DNA of 64,000 bases from Kitasatospora sp. SolWspMP-SS2h. Its GTDB lineage: Bacteria > Actinomycetota > Actinomycetes > Streptomycetales > Streptomycetaceae. The notes under the pieces are model-generated. The model searched no databases and was not told the origin of the DNA. It worked only from the letters and a program-made list of their open reading frames with translations. Position numbers and translations under genes: made by a program. The stretch is from NCBI RefSeq assembly GCF_003259315.1, contig NZ_QLLT01000004.1, forward strand, positions 248,001 through 312,000, read 5' to 3'. Shown here piece after piece: positions 18,200 to 26,510 of the stretch; position 1 is the stretch's first letter; every line of letters begins with the position of its first letter.

Positions 18200-20470
18200 A
18201 TGGAACTCCGCACCGTCCTCGCCGGACTCGACGCCCACCCCTGGGCCGCCGTCGACCACGCCTACGGCCCGGCCGAGGACCTGCCCGGGCTGCTGCGGGC
18301 CCTCGCCGAGGACGGCGCGGACGCCGAGGAGGCGCTGGACGAGCTGTACGGCTCGATCGCGCACCAGGGCACCGTGTACGCGGCCAGCGCCGACGCCGCC
18401 CCGTACCTCGCCCGGATCGCCGCCTCCGGCCGACGCAGCCTCGACGCGCTCCGGCTGCTCGGCTGCCTCGCCGAGAGCGAGGACGAGTGCGAGGTCGCGC
18501 CGGGTGCCGTCCGGGCCGCCGTCGCCGCCCAACTGCCGCTGCTCCTCCCGCTGCTGGCCGATCAGGACGCCGCGGTCCGGCAGGCGGCCGGCTGGACGGT
18601 CGGCCACACCCGGGACGCCGGCCCCGCGCTGCCCGCCGTCCGGGCCCGGCTGGCCGTCGAGACCGAGCCCGTCGTCCGGGCCGAACTCCTCACCTCGTAC
18701 GGCCGGTTGGACCGGGCGGGCGCCGCCGCCGAGGCCCGCGCGCTGCTCGGCCCGGAGACGCCCGCGCCGCTGCGCCTGGCCGCCGTGTTCGCCGCACTGG
18801 ACGCCGGGGAACCGTGGCGCGCCGCGCACCACGACGCCGTCCTCGGCCTGCTGCCCGCAGCCGGGACGGCCGGGACCGGCCACACGTACGAGCACAGGGA
18901 GCCGCTGCGCGCGATCGTCGGGGCGCTGCTGGAACGGGACACCGAGGCCGACCGCGAGAGCGCCCTCGCCCTGCTCGACGCCGCCCTGCGCGACGAGCGC
19001 CCCGAGGCGCGGGCCGAGGCCCTGTGGGCGGCCGACCGCGCCTGCGCCCGCTCCCGCAGCGCCCCGCGACGGCTGATCCCCGCGATCGTCCCGCTCGCCG
19101 CCGACGCGACGGCCGCCCGCCTGCTCGGCAAGCTCGGCCCGGCCGCCGCCGAGGCCGCCCCGGTCCTCGCCGCACTCGCCGCGCGGCCGGGTCCGGGTGG
19201 CGGGGCGGACGACGAGTCGGACGACGAGGCGGCCGACCAGGCGCTCGCCGCGCTCGTCCTGGTGGCCCCGCAGACCGCCGCCCCGCTGCTGGCCCGGGCG
19301 CTCGGTCGGCGCCCGCGCGCCCTCCAGTGCGCCGCCGGGTCCCACGCCCCGGCCGACACACCCTTCCCGTTCAACCCCGAACTGTTCGCCGCGGTCCGCG
19401 CCCGCCTGGCCGCCAGGACGCCGGAGCGTCCCGAGCCCTGCGGCTGCCCGCCGACCGGCGACCAGGGCGACACCGCCGGGCTGGTCCGCCTGCTGCGGCA
19501 GTGGGGCCCGCAGGCCGTCGAGGCGCTGCCCGAACTGTGCGCCGCCCTGCCGCGGTTCCCGCACGCCGCCACCGCGATCACCGCCGTCACTGCGGGCGTT
19601 GTGGGTGCCGCTGCGGCTGCGGACGCTGCCGCCGGGGGTGTCGTGGAGGCTGCCGTCGGCGCGGGCACCGCCGTCGCCGCGATCGCCGCCGGGCCGCAGT
19701 GGCGCGAGCAGGCCGCGAACGTCCTGCGGGCCGGGGCCGGGAAGCTGCTCGGGGCGCAGGCGCTGCACGTGCTGACCGGTGAGACCGGGCCGCTGTTCAC
19801 CGCGGTCGGGGCGGCGCTCGTCGGTGGGCCGCGCGGCGTCGCGGAGGGTGCCCGCGCCGCGGCCGCCCTCGGGTCGGCGGCCGGACCCCTCGTCCCGGCG
19901 CTGCGGGCGGCGCTCGGCCGCGCCGTCGACCGCGACACCGCACGCGACACCGCGCCGGAGGTCGACGCCGACCTCGCGCTCGCGCTCGCGCTGTGGCGGA
20001 TCACCGGGGAGGCGGCCGAGGCCGTCCCGGTGCTGGACGCGGTGTTCGACCGCTGCGAAGACCGGCGGTGGTTCCACTGGACGGCCGCCCGGGCCGCCCG
20101 CGAGATCGCCGTGCTCGGCCCGGCCGGGCGCCCGCTGACCGCCCGGCTGCACGCCCTCCTCGACCACCCGGCCCAGGCGCCCTCGGCCGTGCTCGGGCTG
20201 CTCGCCGTCGCCGACCCGGCCGACCTCGACCGCGCCCGGCTCGCCGAGGCGGCGCTGCGCTCGGCCGAGACCGGTGCCGACCTCGACACCGCCTGCGACG
20301 CGCTGCGGGCCCTGGGCCCCGCCGTCCTGACGCCGCGGCAGCGCGACCGGCTGGCCGCCCTCGCCACCGGCGACCGCCGCCTGGCCGTCTTCGGGGCCGA
20401 GGACGCGGTGGTCCGCGAGGACGAACAGCTGCGCACCGTGCTGGCGTCCCTCCTCGACCGGGTCGGCTGA
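18200..20470 (+). CDS. HEAT-repeat protein
   Basis: Soluble alpha-solenoid protein of 756 residues built from HEAT/PBS-lyase-like repeats, for example 'LLPLLADQDAAVRQAAGWTV' and 'RALLGPETPAPLRLAAVFAA'. It starts 'MELRTVLAGLDAHPWAAVDH', a pattern I have seen in actinobacterial HEAT proteins of unknown role. A cysteine pair lies in the middle ('PEPCGCPPTGDQ'). The segment at about residues 465-490 is almost only Ala, Gly and Val, with poorer codon bias than its surroundings (19590-19650). No enzymatic motif is seen; a scaffold role is inferred from the fold. Confidence 0.8.
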   Translation: MELRTVLAGLDAHPWAAVDHAYGPAEDLPGLLRALAEDGADAEEALDELYGSIAHQGTVYAASADAAPYLARIAASGRRSLDALRLLGCLAESEDECEVAPGAVRAAVAAQLPLLLPLLADQDAAVRQAAGWTVGHTRDAGPALPAVRARLAVETEPVVRAELLTSYGRLDRAGAAAEARALLGPETPAPLRLAAVFAALDAGEPWRAAHHDAVLGLLPAAGTAGTGHTYEHREPLRAIVGALLERDTEADRESALALLDAALRDERPEARAEALWAADRACARSRSAPRRLIPAIVPLAADATAARLLGKLGPAAAEAAPVLAALAARPGPGGGADDESDDEAADQALAALVLVAPQTAAPLLARALGRRPRALQCAAGSHAPADTPFPFNPELFAAVRARLAARTPERPEPCGCPPTGDQGDTAGLVRLLRQWGPQAVEALPELCAALPRFPHAATAITAVTAGVVGAAAAADAAAGGVVEAAVGAGTAVAAIAAGPQWREQAANVLRAGAGKLLGAQALHVLTGETGPLFTAVGAALVGGPRGVAEGARAAAALGSAAGPLVPALRAALGRAVDRDTARDTAPEVDADLALALALWRITGEAAEAVPVLDAVFDRCEDRRWFHWTAARAAREIAVLGPAGRPLTARLHALLDHPAQAPSAVLGLLAVADPADLDRARLAEAALRSAETGADLDTACDALRALGPAVLTPRQRDRLAALATGDRRLAVFGAEDAVVREDEQLRTVLASLLDRVG

Positions 20471-20512
20471 GGCCCGGGTCGGCTGAGGCCCGAGTCGGCT
20501 GAGGACCGGCCC
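20460..20512 (+). repeat. 17-base tandem repeat over the HEAT gene stop codon
   Basis: Three imperfect copies of a unit close to GGTCGGCTGAGGCCCG lie in tandem and each carries the last codons and the TGA stop of the HEAT-repeat gene. Confidence 0.7.
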
Positions 20513-20555
20513 GGCCGGGGCCCCGCCCGTGCGGGGAAGCGGCCCGGCGGGCCGG

Positions 20556-21185
20556 TCAGGCGGTGGGCCGGAGGGCGTCCGCCACGAGGTCGAGGAGCGG
20601 GCCGGTCAGCTCGGGGTCGTTACCGGCCGTCGTGGAGAGGAAGACGCCCAGGAGCATCATCGTGACCGTCTCGGCCGGCACGTCGTCCCGCAGCGCACCG
20701 GCCTCCGCACCGGCGTCGAGGATCGACGCGATCGCCGCGGTGATCCGCTCCCGGGTGGCCGGGGTCGCGATCGCGCCGGAGGCCCAACCGGCCCGCAGGG
20801 TCTCGGAGATGCCGCGCTTGGCCGCGAAGAACGCGGCGTAGCGGTCCATCCAGGCGCGCAGCGCCGCGTCGGGCGGGAGCTGGGCGAGCAGCGCGGGTGC
20901 GCTGGTGACCACGGCGTCCAGCTCGGTCGCGTAGATGGCCTCGACGAGCGCTTCGCGGGTGGGGAAGTGGCGGTAGAGCGTGCCGATGCCGACACCTGCC
21001 TCGCGGGCGATGGCGTCGAGGGTGGCCTTGCCGCCGGTCGCGGCGAAGGCGTCCCGGGCGACGGCGAGCAGCCGCTCGCGGTTGCGCTGCGCGTCGGCCC
21101 GGGGCGGACGCCCGGCCGCGGGGGAGTCAGACCCGGACGGGCCGGCCGCGGAAGAGTCGGGGGCGCGGGGATCGGGGGCGGTCAA
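20556..21185 (-). CDS. TetR-family transcriptional regulator
   Basis: Repressor of about 209 residues. The HTH is clear: 'NRERLLAVARDAFAATGGKA', 'TLDAIAREAGVGIGTLYRHF', 'PTREALVEAIYATELDAVV'; the C-terminal domain is of the SBD-type common in actinobacteria. The frame is open to an ATG at 21257, but that would place both operator repeats within the gene. A TTG at 21185 has GGAGGG 8 bases upstream and is preferred. Two CGGAG-N3-CTCCG repeats in the spacer suggest it represses itself and the divergent aldo/keto reductase gene. Confidence 0.9.
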   Translation of the reverse strand: MTAPDPRAPDSSAAGPSGSDSPAAGRPPRADAQRNRERLLAVARDAFAATGGKATLDAIAREAGVGIGTLYRHFPTREALVEAIYATELDAVVTSAPALLAQLPPDAALRAWMDRYAAFFAAKRGISETLRAGWASGAIATPATRERITAAIASILDAGAEAGALRDDVPAETVTMMLLGVFLSTTAGNDPELTGPLLDLVADALRPTA

Positions 21186-21187
21186 AG

Positions 21188-21248
21188 CGGAGTCCCTCCG
21201 GTTAGTGCTGACCGGTGCTACGGTGGTCGGTAACGGAGTTCCTCCGTT
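21188..21248. promoter_or_regulatory. paired operators between TetR and aldo/keto reductase genes
   Basis: Two inverted repeats share the core CGGAG-N3-CTCCG: CGGAGTCCCTCCG at 21188-21200 and AACGGAGTTCCTCCGTT at 21232-21248. Centres are 46 bases apart and they bracket the divergent promoter region, including TACGGT at 21219. The adjacent TetR protein is the likely ligand. Confidence 0.7.
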
Positions 21249-21280
21249 TACCTCCATCGTCTCACGGGAGTGACCTCGCC

Positions 21281-22213
21281 ATGACCTCCACGGCCCGATC
21301 CCCGCAGTTCACCGCCACCGGCGCGGAACGGGCCGGCGGGCCCGGCGCGCTCGCGGGCCGCACCGTCTCCCGGGTCGGCTTCGGCGCCATGCAGCTGCGC
21401 CGCCTGGACCACGCCGCCTCGGTCGCCCTGCTGCGCACCGCCGCCGAACTGGGCATCGACCACGTCGACACCGCCCAGTTCTACGGCGCGGGCTCCGCCA
21501 ACGAGGCGATCGGCGCCGCGTTCACCGCCGAGGACGACGTCCTGGTGGCCAGCAAGGTCGGCGCCGAACCCGCCACCGGCCCGCTCCCGCTGCGGCTGGC
21601 CCAGCGCCCCGAGCAGCTCCGCGCCGCCGTCGAGGACAACCTCCGCAGCCTCGGCTGGGAGCGGATTCCGCTGGTCAACCTGCGCCGCGCCGGCCACGGC
21701 CCGGGGCTGCGCGCCGAGGGCGACCAGGTGGTCGACCTGGACGACCAGCTCGCCGTCCTGACCGAGCTGCGCGACGCGGGCAAGATCGGCGCCCTCGGAC
21801 TCAGCAGCGTCGGCGCCGACGAACTGCGCCGGGCCCTCCCGGCGGGCATCGCCTGCGTGCAGAACGCCTACAGCCTGGTGTCGCGCGACGACGAGGACGT
21901 CCTGCGGCTCTGCCTCGCCGAGGACGTCGCCTGGGTCCCGTACTTCCCGCTCGGCGGCGCGTACCCGGGCATCCCGAAGGTCGCCGACGAGCCCGCCGTC
22001 CTCGCCGCGGCCCGGGCGCTCGGCGCCTCCCCCGCCCAGGTCGGCCTGGCCTGGCTGCTCCACCACGCCCCCCACACCCTCCTCATCCCCGGCACCGCCG
22101 ACCCCGACCACCTCCGGGCCAACGCCGAGGCCGGCGCCGTCGTCCTCGACGCCCCGACCCTGGCCGCCCTGGACGCCGTCCCCTCGCGCTCCGGCGACAT
22201 CGCACACTCCTGA
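21281..22213 (+). CDS. aldo/keto reductase
   Basis: NADPH-dependent oxidoreductase of 310 residues with a TIM-barrel fold. Seen are 'RVGFGAMQLRRL', 'GIDHVDTAQFYGAGSANEAI' (catalytic Asp and Tyr), 'LVASKVG' (catalytic Lys) and the C-terminal cofactor loop 'LLIPGTADPDHLRANAEA'. The strand that usually carries the catalytic His reads 'LVNLRR', as in AKR groups where His is replaced. The ATG has GGGAG 8 bases upstream. Probably controlled by the divergent TetR through the two operators in the spacer; a detoxification role is inferred. Confidence 0.92.
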   Translation: MTSTARSPQFTATGAERAGGPGALAGRTVSRVGFGAMQLRRLDHAASVALLRTAAELGIDHVDTAQFYGAGSANEAIGAAFTAEDDVLVASKVGAEPATGPLPLRLAQRPEQLRAAVEDNLRSLGWERIPLVNLRRAGHGPGLRAEGDQVVDLDDQLAVLTELRDAGKIGALGLSSVGADELRRALPAGIACVQNAYSLVSRDDEDVLRLCLAEDVAWVPYFPLGGAYPGIPKVADEPAVLAAARALGASPAQVGLAWLLHHAPHTLLIPGTADPDHLRANAEAGAVVLDAPTLAALDAVPSRSGDIAHS

Positions 22214-22293
22214 CCCGGCCCCGCCCCCCGAGGAGCCGTCACGGGCGCCGGGGCGGTCCGGCGCCGCCCCGCCACCGCCGGGCGCTCCCGGGC

Positions 22294-22938
22294 TCACGAG
22301 GGGTACGCGTCGCCGCGGTACCCGCGCAGTTCGGGGCGACGGATCCCGGGCAGGCGGACCAGGGTGTCCCGGAAGGCGCCGCCGTGGGGCTCCGGCGGGC
22401 ACCAGGGGCGCGCCGGCGGCGGGTAGTCGTCGCGCAGCACGTCCGCCGGGAGCGTCCCGGTGGCGGGCGTCGGCGACGTCTCCCCGGTGCCGGTGAGGTA
22501 CGCCCAGACTCCGCTGTCCAGCGGCACGACCGTCGCCCGCCGGCCGGACGGCCGCCACGGCTCGCCCGTGCCGGGGTGGCGAGGGACGAGCAGGACGTCG
22601 GGCCGGGGCCGGGGCACGGGGATGCCCGGGCCGGCCGGCCCCACCGAACGGGGGTCGGGCCCGGCGGGCAGGCGGCGGGCCACGGCGTGGCCGAGCAACT
22701 CGGCCACGGGGCCGGCCGGGAGGGTCACCGGGCGGTTCCCGGTGGCCACCACGAGGTGGGCCGGCGCGACGCCGACCGCGGCCTCCCAGCGGCGGCTCCA
22801 CGACCCGTCGGGTCCGACGGGCGGGACACGGTGCCCGGGGTGCTCCAGGTCCGCCCAGTCGGGGAGCGGAGCGGCCGGGAGCCCCGAGGGACGGCGGACG
22901 ACCGCGGCGGGGAGCGCCGGGCCGCGGCCCCCGGTCAG
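22294..22938 (-). CDS. hypothetical protein, probable non-ATG start overlapping upstream gene
   Basis: Family not recognised. The frame has strong coding composition from 22294 up to 22938, and conserved-looking segments ('LPDWADLEHPGHRVPPVG', 'RRWEAAVGVAPAHLVVATG', 'PADVLRDDYPPPARPW'). The first ATG/GTG in the frame is only at 22752, which would discard 62 well-coded codons. A CTG at 22938 overlaps the TGA of the zinc-finger-like gene by 4 bases (CTGA), a usual coupling geometry, so I propose 214 residues from CTG. A frameshift from the upstream gene is the alternative. The protein is Pro/Arg-rich with no membrane segment. Confidence 0.55.
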   Translation of the reverse strand: MTGGRGPALPAAVVRRPSGLPAAPLPDWADLEHPGHRVPPVGPDGSWSRRWEAAVGVAPAHLVVATGNRPVTLPAGPVAELLGHAVARRLPAGPDPRSVGPAGPGIPVPRPRPDVLLVPRHPGTGEPWRPSGRRATVVPLDSGVWAYLTGTGETSPTPATGTLPADVLRDDYPPPARPWCPPEPHGGAFRDTLVRLPGIRRPELRGYRGDAYPS

Positions 22939-23261
22939 ATCACCCGCCGGACGAGGGCCTCGGCCACGGGCTCGCCGGTGCGCCGCGCGTGCGCCATCCG
23001 CTCCCGCACCTCGCGAGGCGTGCGGGGGCGGTACCCGGGGCCGCCGCAGCAGCTCTTGTGGAAACCCACACCCGCGTTCAGCAGGACCGCGAGGGTCCGC
23101 CAGGCCGCGGTGTCCCGCCGCCGGGGCGCGGCGAAGGCCGACCCGGCGTGGACCAGCGGCTCCGAGCAGCGCGGGCAGGTCCGCGCCCGTTCCCGGTCGT
23201 AGGGCTGCTTGTACGAGGCCCGGCAGGGCAGGCAGACGTACGAGGTCTTCGCGTGGGCCAT
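22935..23261 (-). CDS. small zinc-ribbon-like protein
   Basis: Protein of 108 residues starting 'MAHAKTSYVCLPCRASYKQP', followed by 'RARTCPRCSEPLVHAG' and 'GFHKSCCGGPGYRPRTPREV'. Two CxxC pairs can hold one zinc ion. Homologues are common in Streptomyces and are often mislabelled deoxyxylulose-5-phosphate synthase; nothing here supports that activity. ATG 23261 is 7 bases after TACCCT, fitting a leaderless start. The downstream gene appears translationally coupled by a 4-base overlap. Confidence 0.8.
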   Translation of the reverse strand: MAHAKTSYVCLPCRASYKQPYDRERARTCPRCSEPLVHAGSAFAAPRRRDTAAWRTLAVLLNAGVGFHKSCCGGPGYRPRTPREVRERMAHARRTGEPVAEALVRRVI

Positions 23262-23368
23262 GCCCGCCAGGGTAGGCACCGCCCGGGGCGAATTCGACCG
23301 GTTATTCCGGCGGGCGCGGACGGGCGGGGGCGGTCCGTCCGGAGCGGCCCGCTCCGGGGCGGCGGGGG

Positions 23369-23926
23369 TCAGCCCGCCGGGGTGCCGGTGCGGTGGTGCT
23401 CGAGGGTGGTGCGCAGGGCGGCGAGGGTGCGGGCGAGGGCGGTGAGGGCGGGGGCGTCCAGGGCGGGGGTGAGGAGTTCGGTCAGGGCCTCGGTGTAGGT
23501 CCGTTCGGCCTGGGCGGTCAGCCGTTCGCCCTCGGGGGTGAGGGTCAGCAGGGAGGAGCGGCGGTCGTCGGGGTTCGGGTGCCGGACGGCCCAGCCCTGC
23601 TTCTCCAGGCGGTCGACGCCCTTGCTGGTCGCGCCGACGCCGATGGCGAACTCGGCGGCCAGGTCGGCCACCCGGCAGCCGGGGTGTTCGCGCAGGTGGT
23701 GCAGGAACTCGTACTGCGAGGTGACGATGCCGTGCCGTTCGCGCAGCCGGTCGCCGAGGGCGTTGTAGAGGCGGGTCTCGCAGCGGATCAGGTCGGCGAA
23801 GAGCGCGGGGAGTCCGGGGAGGTCCGGGAGGTCCGGGAGTCCGGGGAGTTCGGGACGGCGGGCGGGGTCGGGGGAGTCCGCGAGGAGGTCCGCCGAGGTG
23901 CGGTCGTCGGGCAATGTATATTCCAT
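23369..23926 (-). CDS. MarR-family transcriptional regulator
   Basis: Winged-helix regulator of 185 residues. After a Pro/Leu-rich N-terminal run encoded by short DNA repeats (about residues 25-40), it has 'RHGIVTSQYEFLHHLREHPG', 'CRVADLAAEFAIGVGATSKG', 'VDRLEKQGWAVRHPNPDDRR' and 'LTLTPEGERL', which are the recognition helix and wing of MarR proteins. The ATG lies inside an AT-rich inverted repeat, so the protein may block its own translation start and the divergent esterase promoter. The target is likely the esterase gene at 23969. Confidence 0.92.
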   Translation of the reverse strand: MEYTLPDDRTSADLLADSPDPARRPELPGLPDLPDLPGLPALFADLIRCETRLYNALGDRLRERHGIVTSQYEFLHHLREHPGCRVADLAAEFAIGVGATSKGVDRLEKQGWAVRHPNPDDRRSSLLTLTPEGERLTAQAERTYTEALTELLTPALDAPALTALARTLAALRTTLEHHRTGTPAG

Positions 23927-23934
23927 GGCATATA
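23917..23934. promoter_or_regulatory. AT-rich inverted repeat over MarR start codon
   Basis: TATATTCCATGGCATATA has 8-base arms with one mismatch. It is the only AT-rich spot in the neighbourhood, covers the MarR start codon and lies 35 bases before the esterase start, as expected of a MarR operator. Confidence 0.7.
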
Positions 23935-23968
23935 GTGTGGTGGAAGCTACTTCGGACAGGAGTGTGCC

Positions 23969-24874
23969 ATGAGCAGGGAGCAGCGCGCCGAGATCGACCG
24001 GAGGCTGCGGAAGCCGGCCCCCGACGGGGAGCCGACGGTCGAGCAGATCCGGGCCGGGTTCCGGGAGCTGATGGCCGGGATGACCGTCCCGCACGAGCGC
24101 ATCCGCACCGCCCCGGCCGAACTCGGCGGCCGTCCCGCCCTGCGGGTCGACCCGGTCGGGGAGGCGCGGGACGGGACGATCCTGTACTTCCACGGCGGGA
24201 GCTGGGTGTTCGGCTCGCCCGAGACCGCCCTGTCGCTGACCGGCCACCTGGTCGCCGGCAGCGGCCTGCCCGCGTACTCGCTGGACTACCGGCTCGCCCC
24301 CGAACACCCCTTCCCGGCCGCCGTCGAGGACACCCTGGCCGCCTACCGCGCCCTGCTGGAGCGCGGCGCGGACCCGGCCCGCACCGTCCTCGCGGGCGAC
24401 TCCGCGGGCGGCGGCCTCGCCGTCACCACCGCCCTCGCCGCCCGGGACGCCGGACTCCCGCTGCCCGCCGGCATCCTGGCCTTCTCCCCGGGCGCCGACG
24501 CCACCCGCACCGGCGCCAGCATGGAGACCAAGGACGGCATCGACCCGGTCTTCACCCGCTCCTCCTTCGACCGCACCGGCGCCATGTACCTGGCCGGAGC
24601 CGACCCGCGCCACCCCCTGCTCAGCCCGGCCGTGCACGCCGACCTCACCGGCCTGCCCCCGATGCTGATCCAGGTCGGCGCCAACGAGGTGCTGCTGGAC
24701 GACTCCACCCGGCTGGCCGCCCGGGCGCGTGACGCGGGCGTGGACGTCGTCCTCGACGTCACCGCGGACGTGCCGCACGTCTTCCAGTGCTACGCCGGCG
24801 TCCTGGACGAGGCCGACGAGGCGCTGGAACGGGCCGCCCTGTTCCTGCGCCAGCGCACCGCCGCCGACCGGTGA
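23969..24874 (+). CDS. HSL-family alpha/beta hydrolase (esterase)
   Basis: Carboxylesterase of 301 residues of the hormone-sensitive-lipase family. It has the oxyanion 'YFHGGSWVFGS', the cap-domain start, the nucleophile 'LAGDSAGGGLAVTTAL' and 'LDYRLAPEHPFPAAVEDTLA'. The acid is in 'NEVLLDDS' and the His in 'DVPHVFQ'. No signal peptide. It is divergent from the MarR regulator and likely under its control. A strong hairpin follows the stop codon. Confidence 0.93.
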   Translation: MSREQRAEIDRRLRKPAPDGEPTVEQIRAGFRELMAGMTVPHERIRTAPAELGGRPALRVDPVGEARDGTILYFHGGSWVFGSPETALSLTGHLVAGSGLPAYSLDYRLAPEHPFPAAVEDTLAAYRALLERGADPARTVLAGDSAGGGLAVTTALAARDAGLPLPAGILAFSPGADATRTGASMETKDGIDPVFTRSSFDRTGAMYLAGADPRHPLLSPAVHADLTGLPPMLIQVGANEVLLDDSTRLAARARDAGVDVVLDVTADVPHVFQCYAGVLDEADEALERAALFLRQRTAADR

Positions 24875-24900
24875 CGGACCCTCCCGCGCACCCGGACAAG

Positions 24901-24957
24901 GCGGGCACCTCCGGGCGGAAGCGGTGAAACCACCCCGCCCGGAGGGGAGTTGCCCGC
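24901..24957 (+). terminator. hairpin terminator after esterase gene
   Basis: CCTCCGGGCGG (24908-24918) pairs perfectly with 24935-24945, and an outer 7-base arm (24901-24907) pairs with 24951-24957. It starts about 27 bases after the esterase stop. Confidence 0.65.
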
Positions 24958-25023
24958 CACGAAAAGGCGGCCGAACCCCGGACTCCCGGTGACCGAGCGC
25001 GCCGCGTCCCTTACTGTACGGAC

Positions 25024-26364
25024 ATGAGTTCTAGGGGGACCGCGGCCGGTGACCGCGGCACGGCAGTGGTGATCGGCGGCGGACTGGCCGGATGCCTGGC
25101 GGCCTGGGCGCTGCACGGCGTCGCGGAACGGGTCGTGGTGGTCGAACGCGACCGCTACCCGGACGGGGTGGACTTCCGCCCGGGCGTCCCGCAGGCCAAG
25201 CACGGCCACCTGCTGCTGGAGGCCGGCCAGCGCACCATCGACGAACTGCTGCCCGGCACCCTCGCCGAACTCCTCGCCGCCGGCGCCACCCGGGTCCCGC
25301 TCTCCGGCGGCCTGCGCTGGCTCACCTCGGCCGGCTGGCTCGCCCCCTACGACAGCGACCTGGCCGTCCTCACCTGCAGCCGCCCGCTGATCGACCAGGT
25401 CGTGCTGGAGCGGGTCCGCGCCGCGTCCAACGTCGAGTTCCGCACCGGCACCGAGGTGATCGGCCTGCTCGGCGACCGGCACGCCGTCACCGGCGTGCAG
25501 GTCAACCACCGCGGCCGGCACGGCGAGGAGATCGAGGCGATCCCCGCCGAGCTGGTCGTCGACGCCGCCGGGCGCGCCACCCGCGCCGCCAAGTGGCTCT
25601 CGGTGCTCGGCGCGCCCGCCGTCCCGCGCGACCGGGTCGACGCCGGCGTCTCCTACGCCACCCGGTTCTACCACCGCCCCGCCGACGCCCCCGCCGGCTC
25701 CGCCGTCTACCTGCAGAGCCACGCCCCCGACCAGGGCCGCTTCGGCGTCCTGCTGCCCGTCGAGGGCGAGCGCTGGATCGTCGGCATGGGCGGCATGCGC
25801 GGCTTCGAACCCTCGCTCCAGCCCGAGGAGTTCGAGAAGCAGCTCGGCCTGCTCCGCGACCCCGTCATCGCCGAGACGGTGATCGGCGCCAAGCCCACCG
25901 GCCCGGCCCGCGGCTTCGTCCCCGGCCCGAGCGTCTGGCGGCACTACGAACGCTCCGCCACCCACGGCTTCCTCGCGCTCGGCGACGCCTCCTGCACCTT
26001 CAACCCGGTCTACGGCCAGGGCATGACCGTCGCCGCGCTCGCCGCCCGCGCCCTGCGCGACGCCGTCCACCACCGCGGCGACCTCGGCCACGCCGCCGTC
26101 CGGGAGACCCGGGACGCCATTGCCGGCGTCACCAGGAACCCCTGGCAGATGGCGGCCGGCGAGGACGTCCGCTTCGCCGGCACCACCGGCGGCCCCTCCG
26201 GCCTCCAGGTCCGCGTCCAACAGCGGATGCTGGACCGGGTGCTGGCCCGCGCCGTCACCGACGCCCGGGTCGCCGGCGCGTTCCACCGGGTCGCCGCGAT
26301 GGTGGAACCGCCCACCCTGCTGTTCCGTCCCTCCGTGCTGGGACCGGTCCTGTTCGGCGGCTGA
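25024..26364 (+). CDS. FAD-dependent hydroxylase-like oxidoreductase
   Basis: Flavoprotein of 446 residues. An N-terminal Rossmann fold ('AVVIGGGLAGCLAAWALHGV', then 'VVVVERDRYPDG') is followed by 'GVPQAKHGHLLLEAGQRTID', a pattern found in actinobacterial and cyanobacterial FAD hydroxylases, and the second FAD motif 'GFLALGDASCTFNPVYGQGM'. The substrate is unknown; secondary-metabolite or lipid oxidation is possible. ATG 25024 is 6 bases after TACTGT, fitting a leaderless start. No partner enzyme or carrier is adjacent, so it may be a stand-alone enzyme. Confidence 0.85.
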   Translation: MSSRGTAAGDRGTAVVIGGGLAGCLAAWALHGVAERVVVVERDRYPDGVDFRPGVPQAKHGHLLLEAGQRTIDELLPGTLAELLAAGATRVPLSGGLRWLTSAGWLAPYDSDLAVLTCSRPLIDQVVLERVRAASNVEFRTGTEVIGLLGDRHAVTGVQVNHRGRHGEEIEAIPAELVVDAAGRATRAAKWLSVLGAPAVPRDRVDAGVSYATRFYHRPADAPAGSAVYLQSHAPDQGRFGVLLPVEGERWIVGMGGMRGFEPSLQPEEFEKQLGLLRDPVIAETVIGAKPTGPARGFVPGPSVWRHYERSATHGFLALGDASCTFNPVYGQGMTVAALAARALRDAVHHRGDLGHAAVRETRDAIAGVTRNPWQMAAGEDVRFAGTTGGPSGLQVRVQQRMLDRVLARAVTDARVAGAFHRVAAMVEPPTLLFRPSVLGPVLFGG

Positions 26365-26510
26365 CCACACCGACCGACCGCACCGGCCGCCGGACCGCAC
26401 CGGCGGCCGGACCACCGGCCCCGCACCGGCCCCCGCCCCCGGGTGTGGGAGCCTGTGTGGCGAATCCAGACGGCACCTGTGGAGCACCTGTAAAGGATTG
26501 GTCGGCGGAC

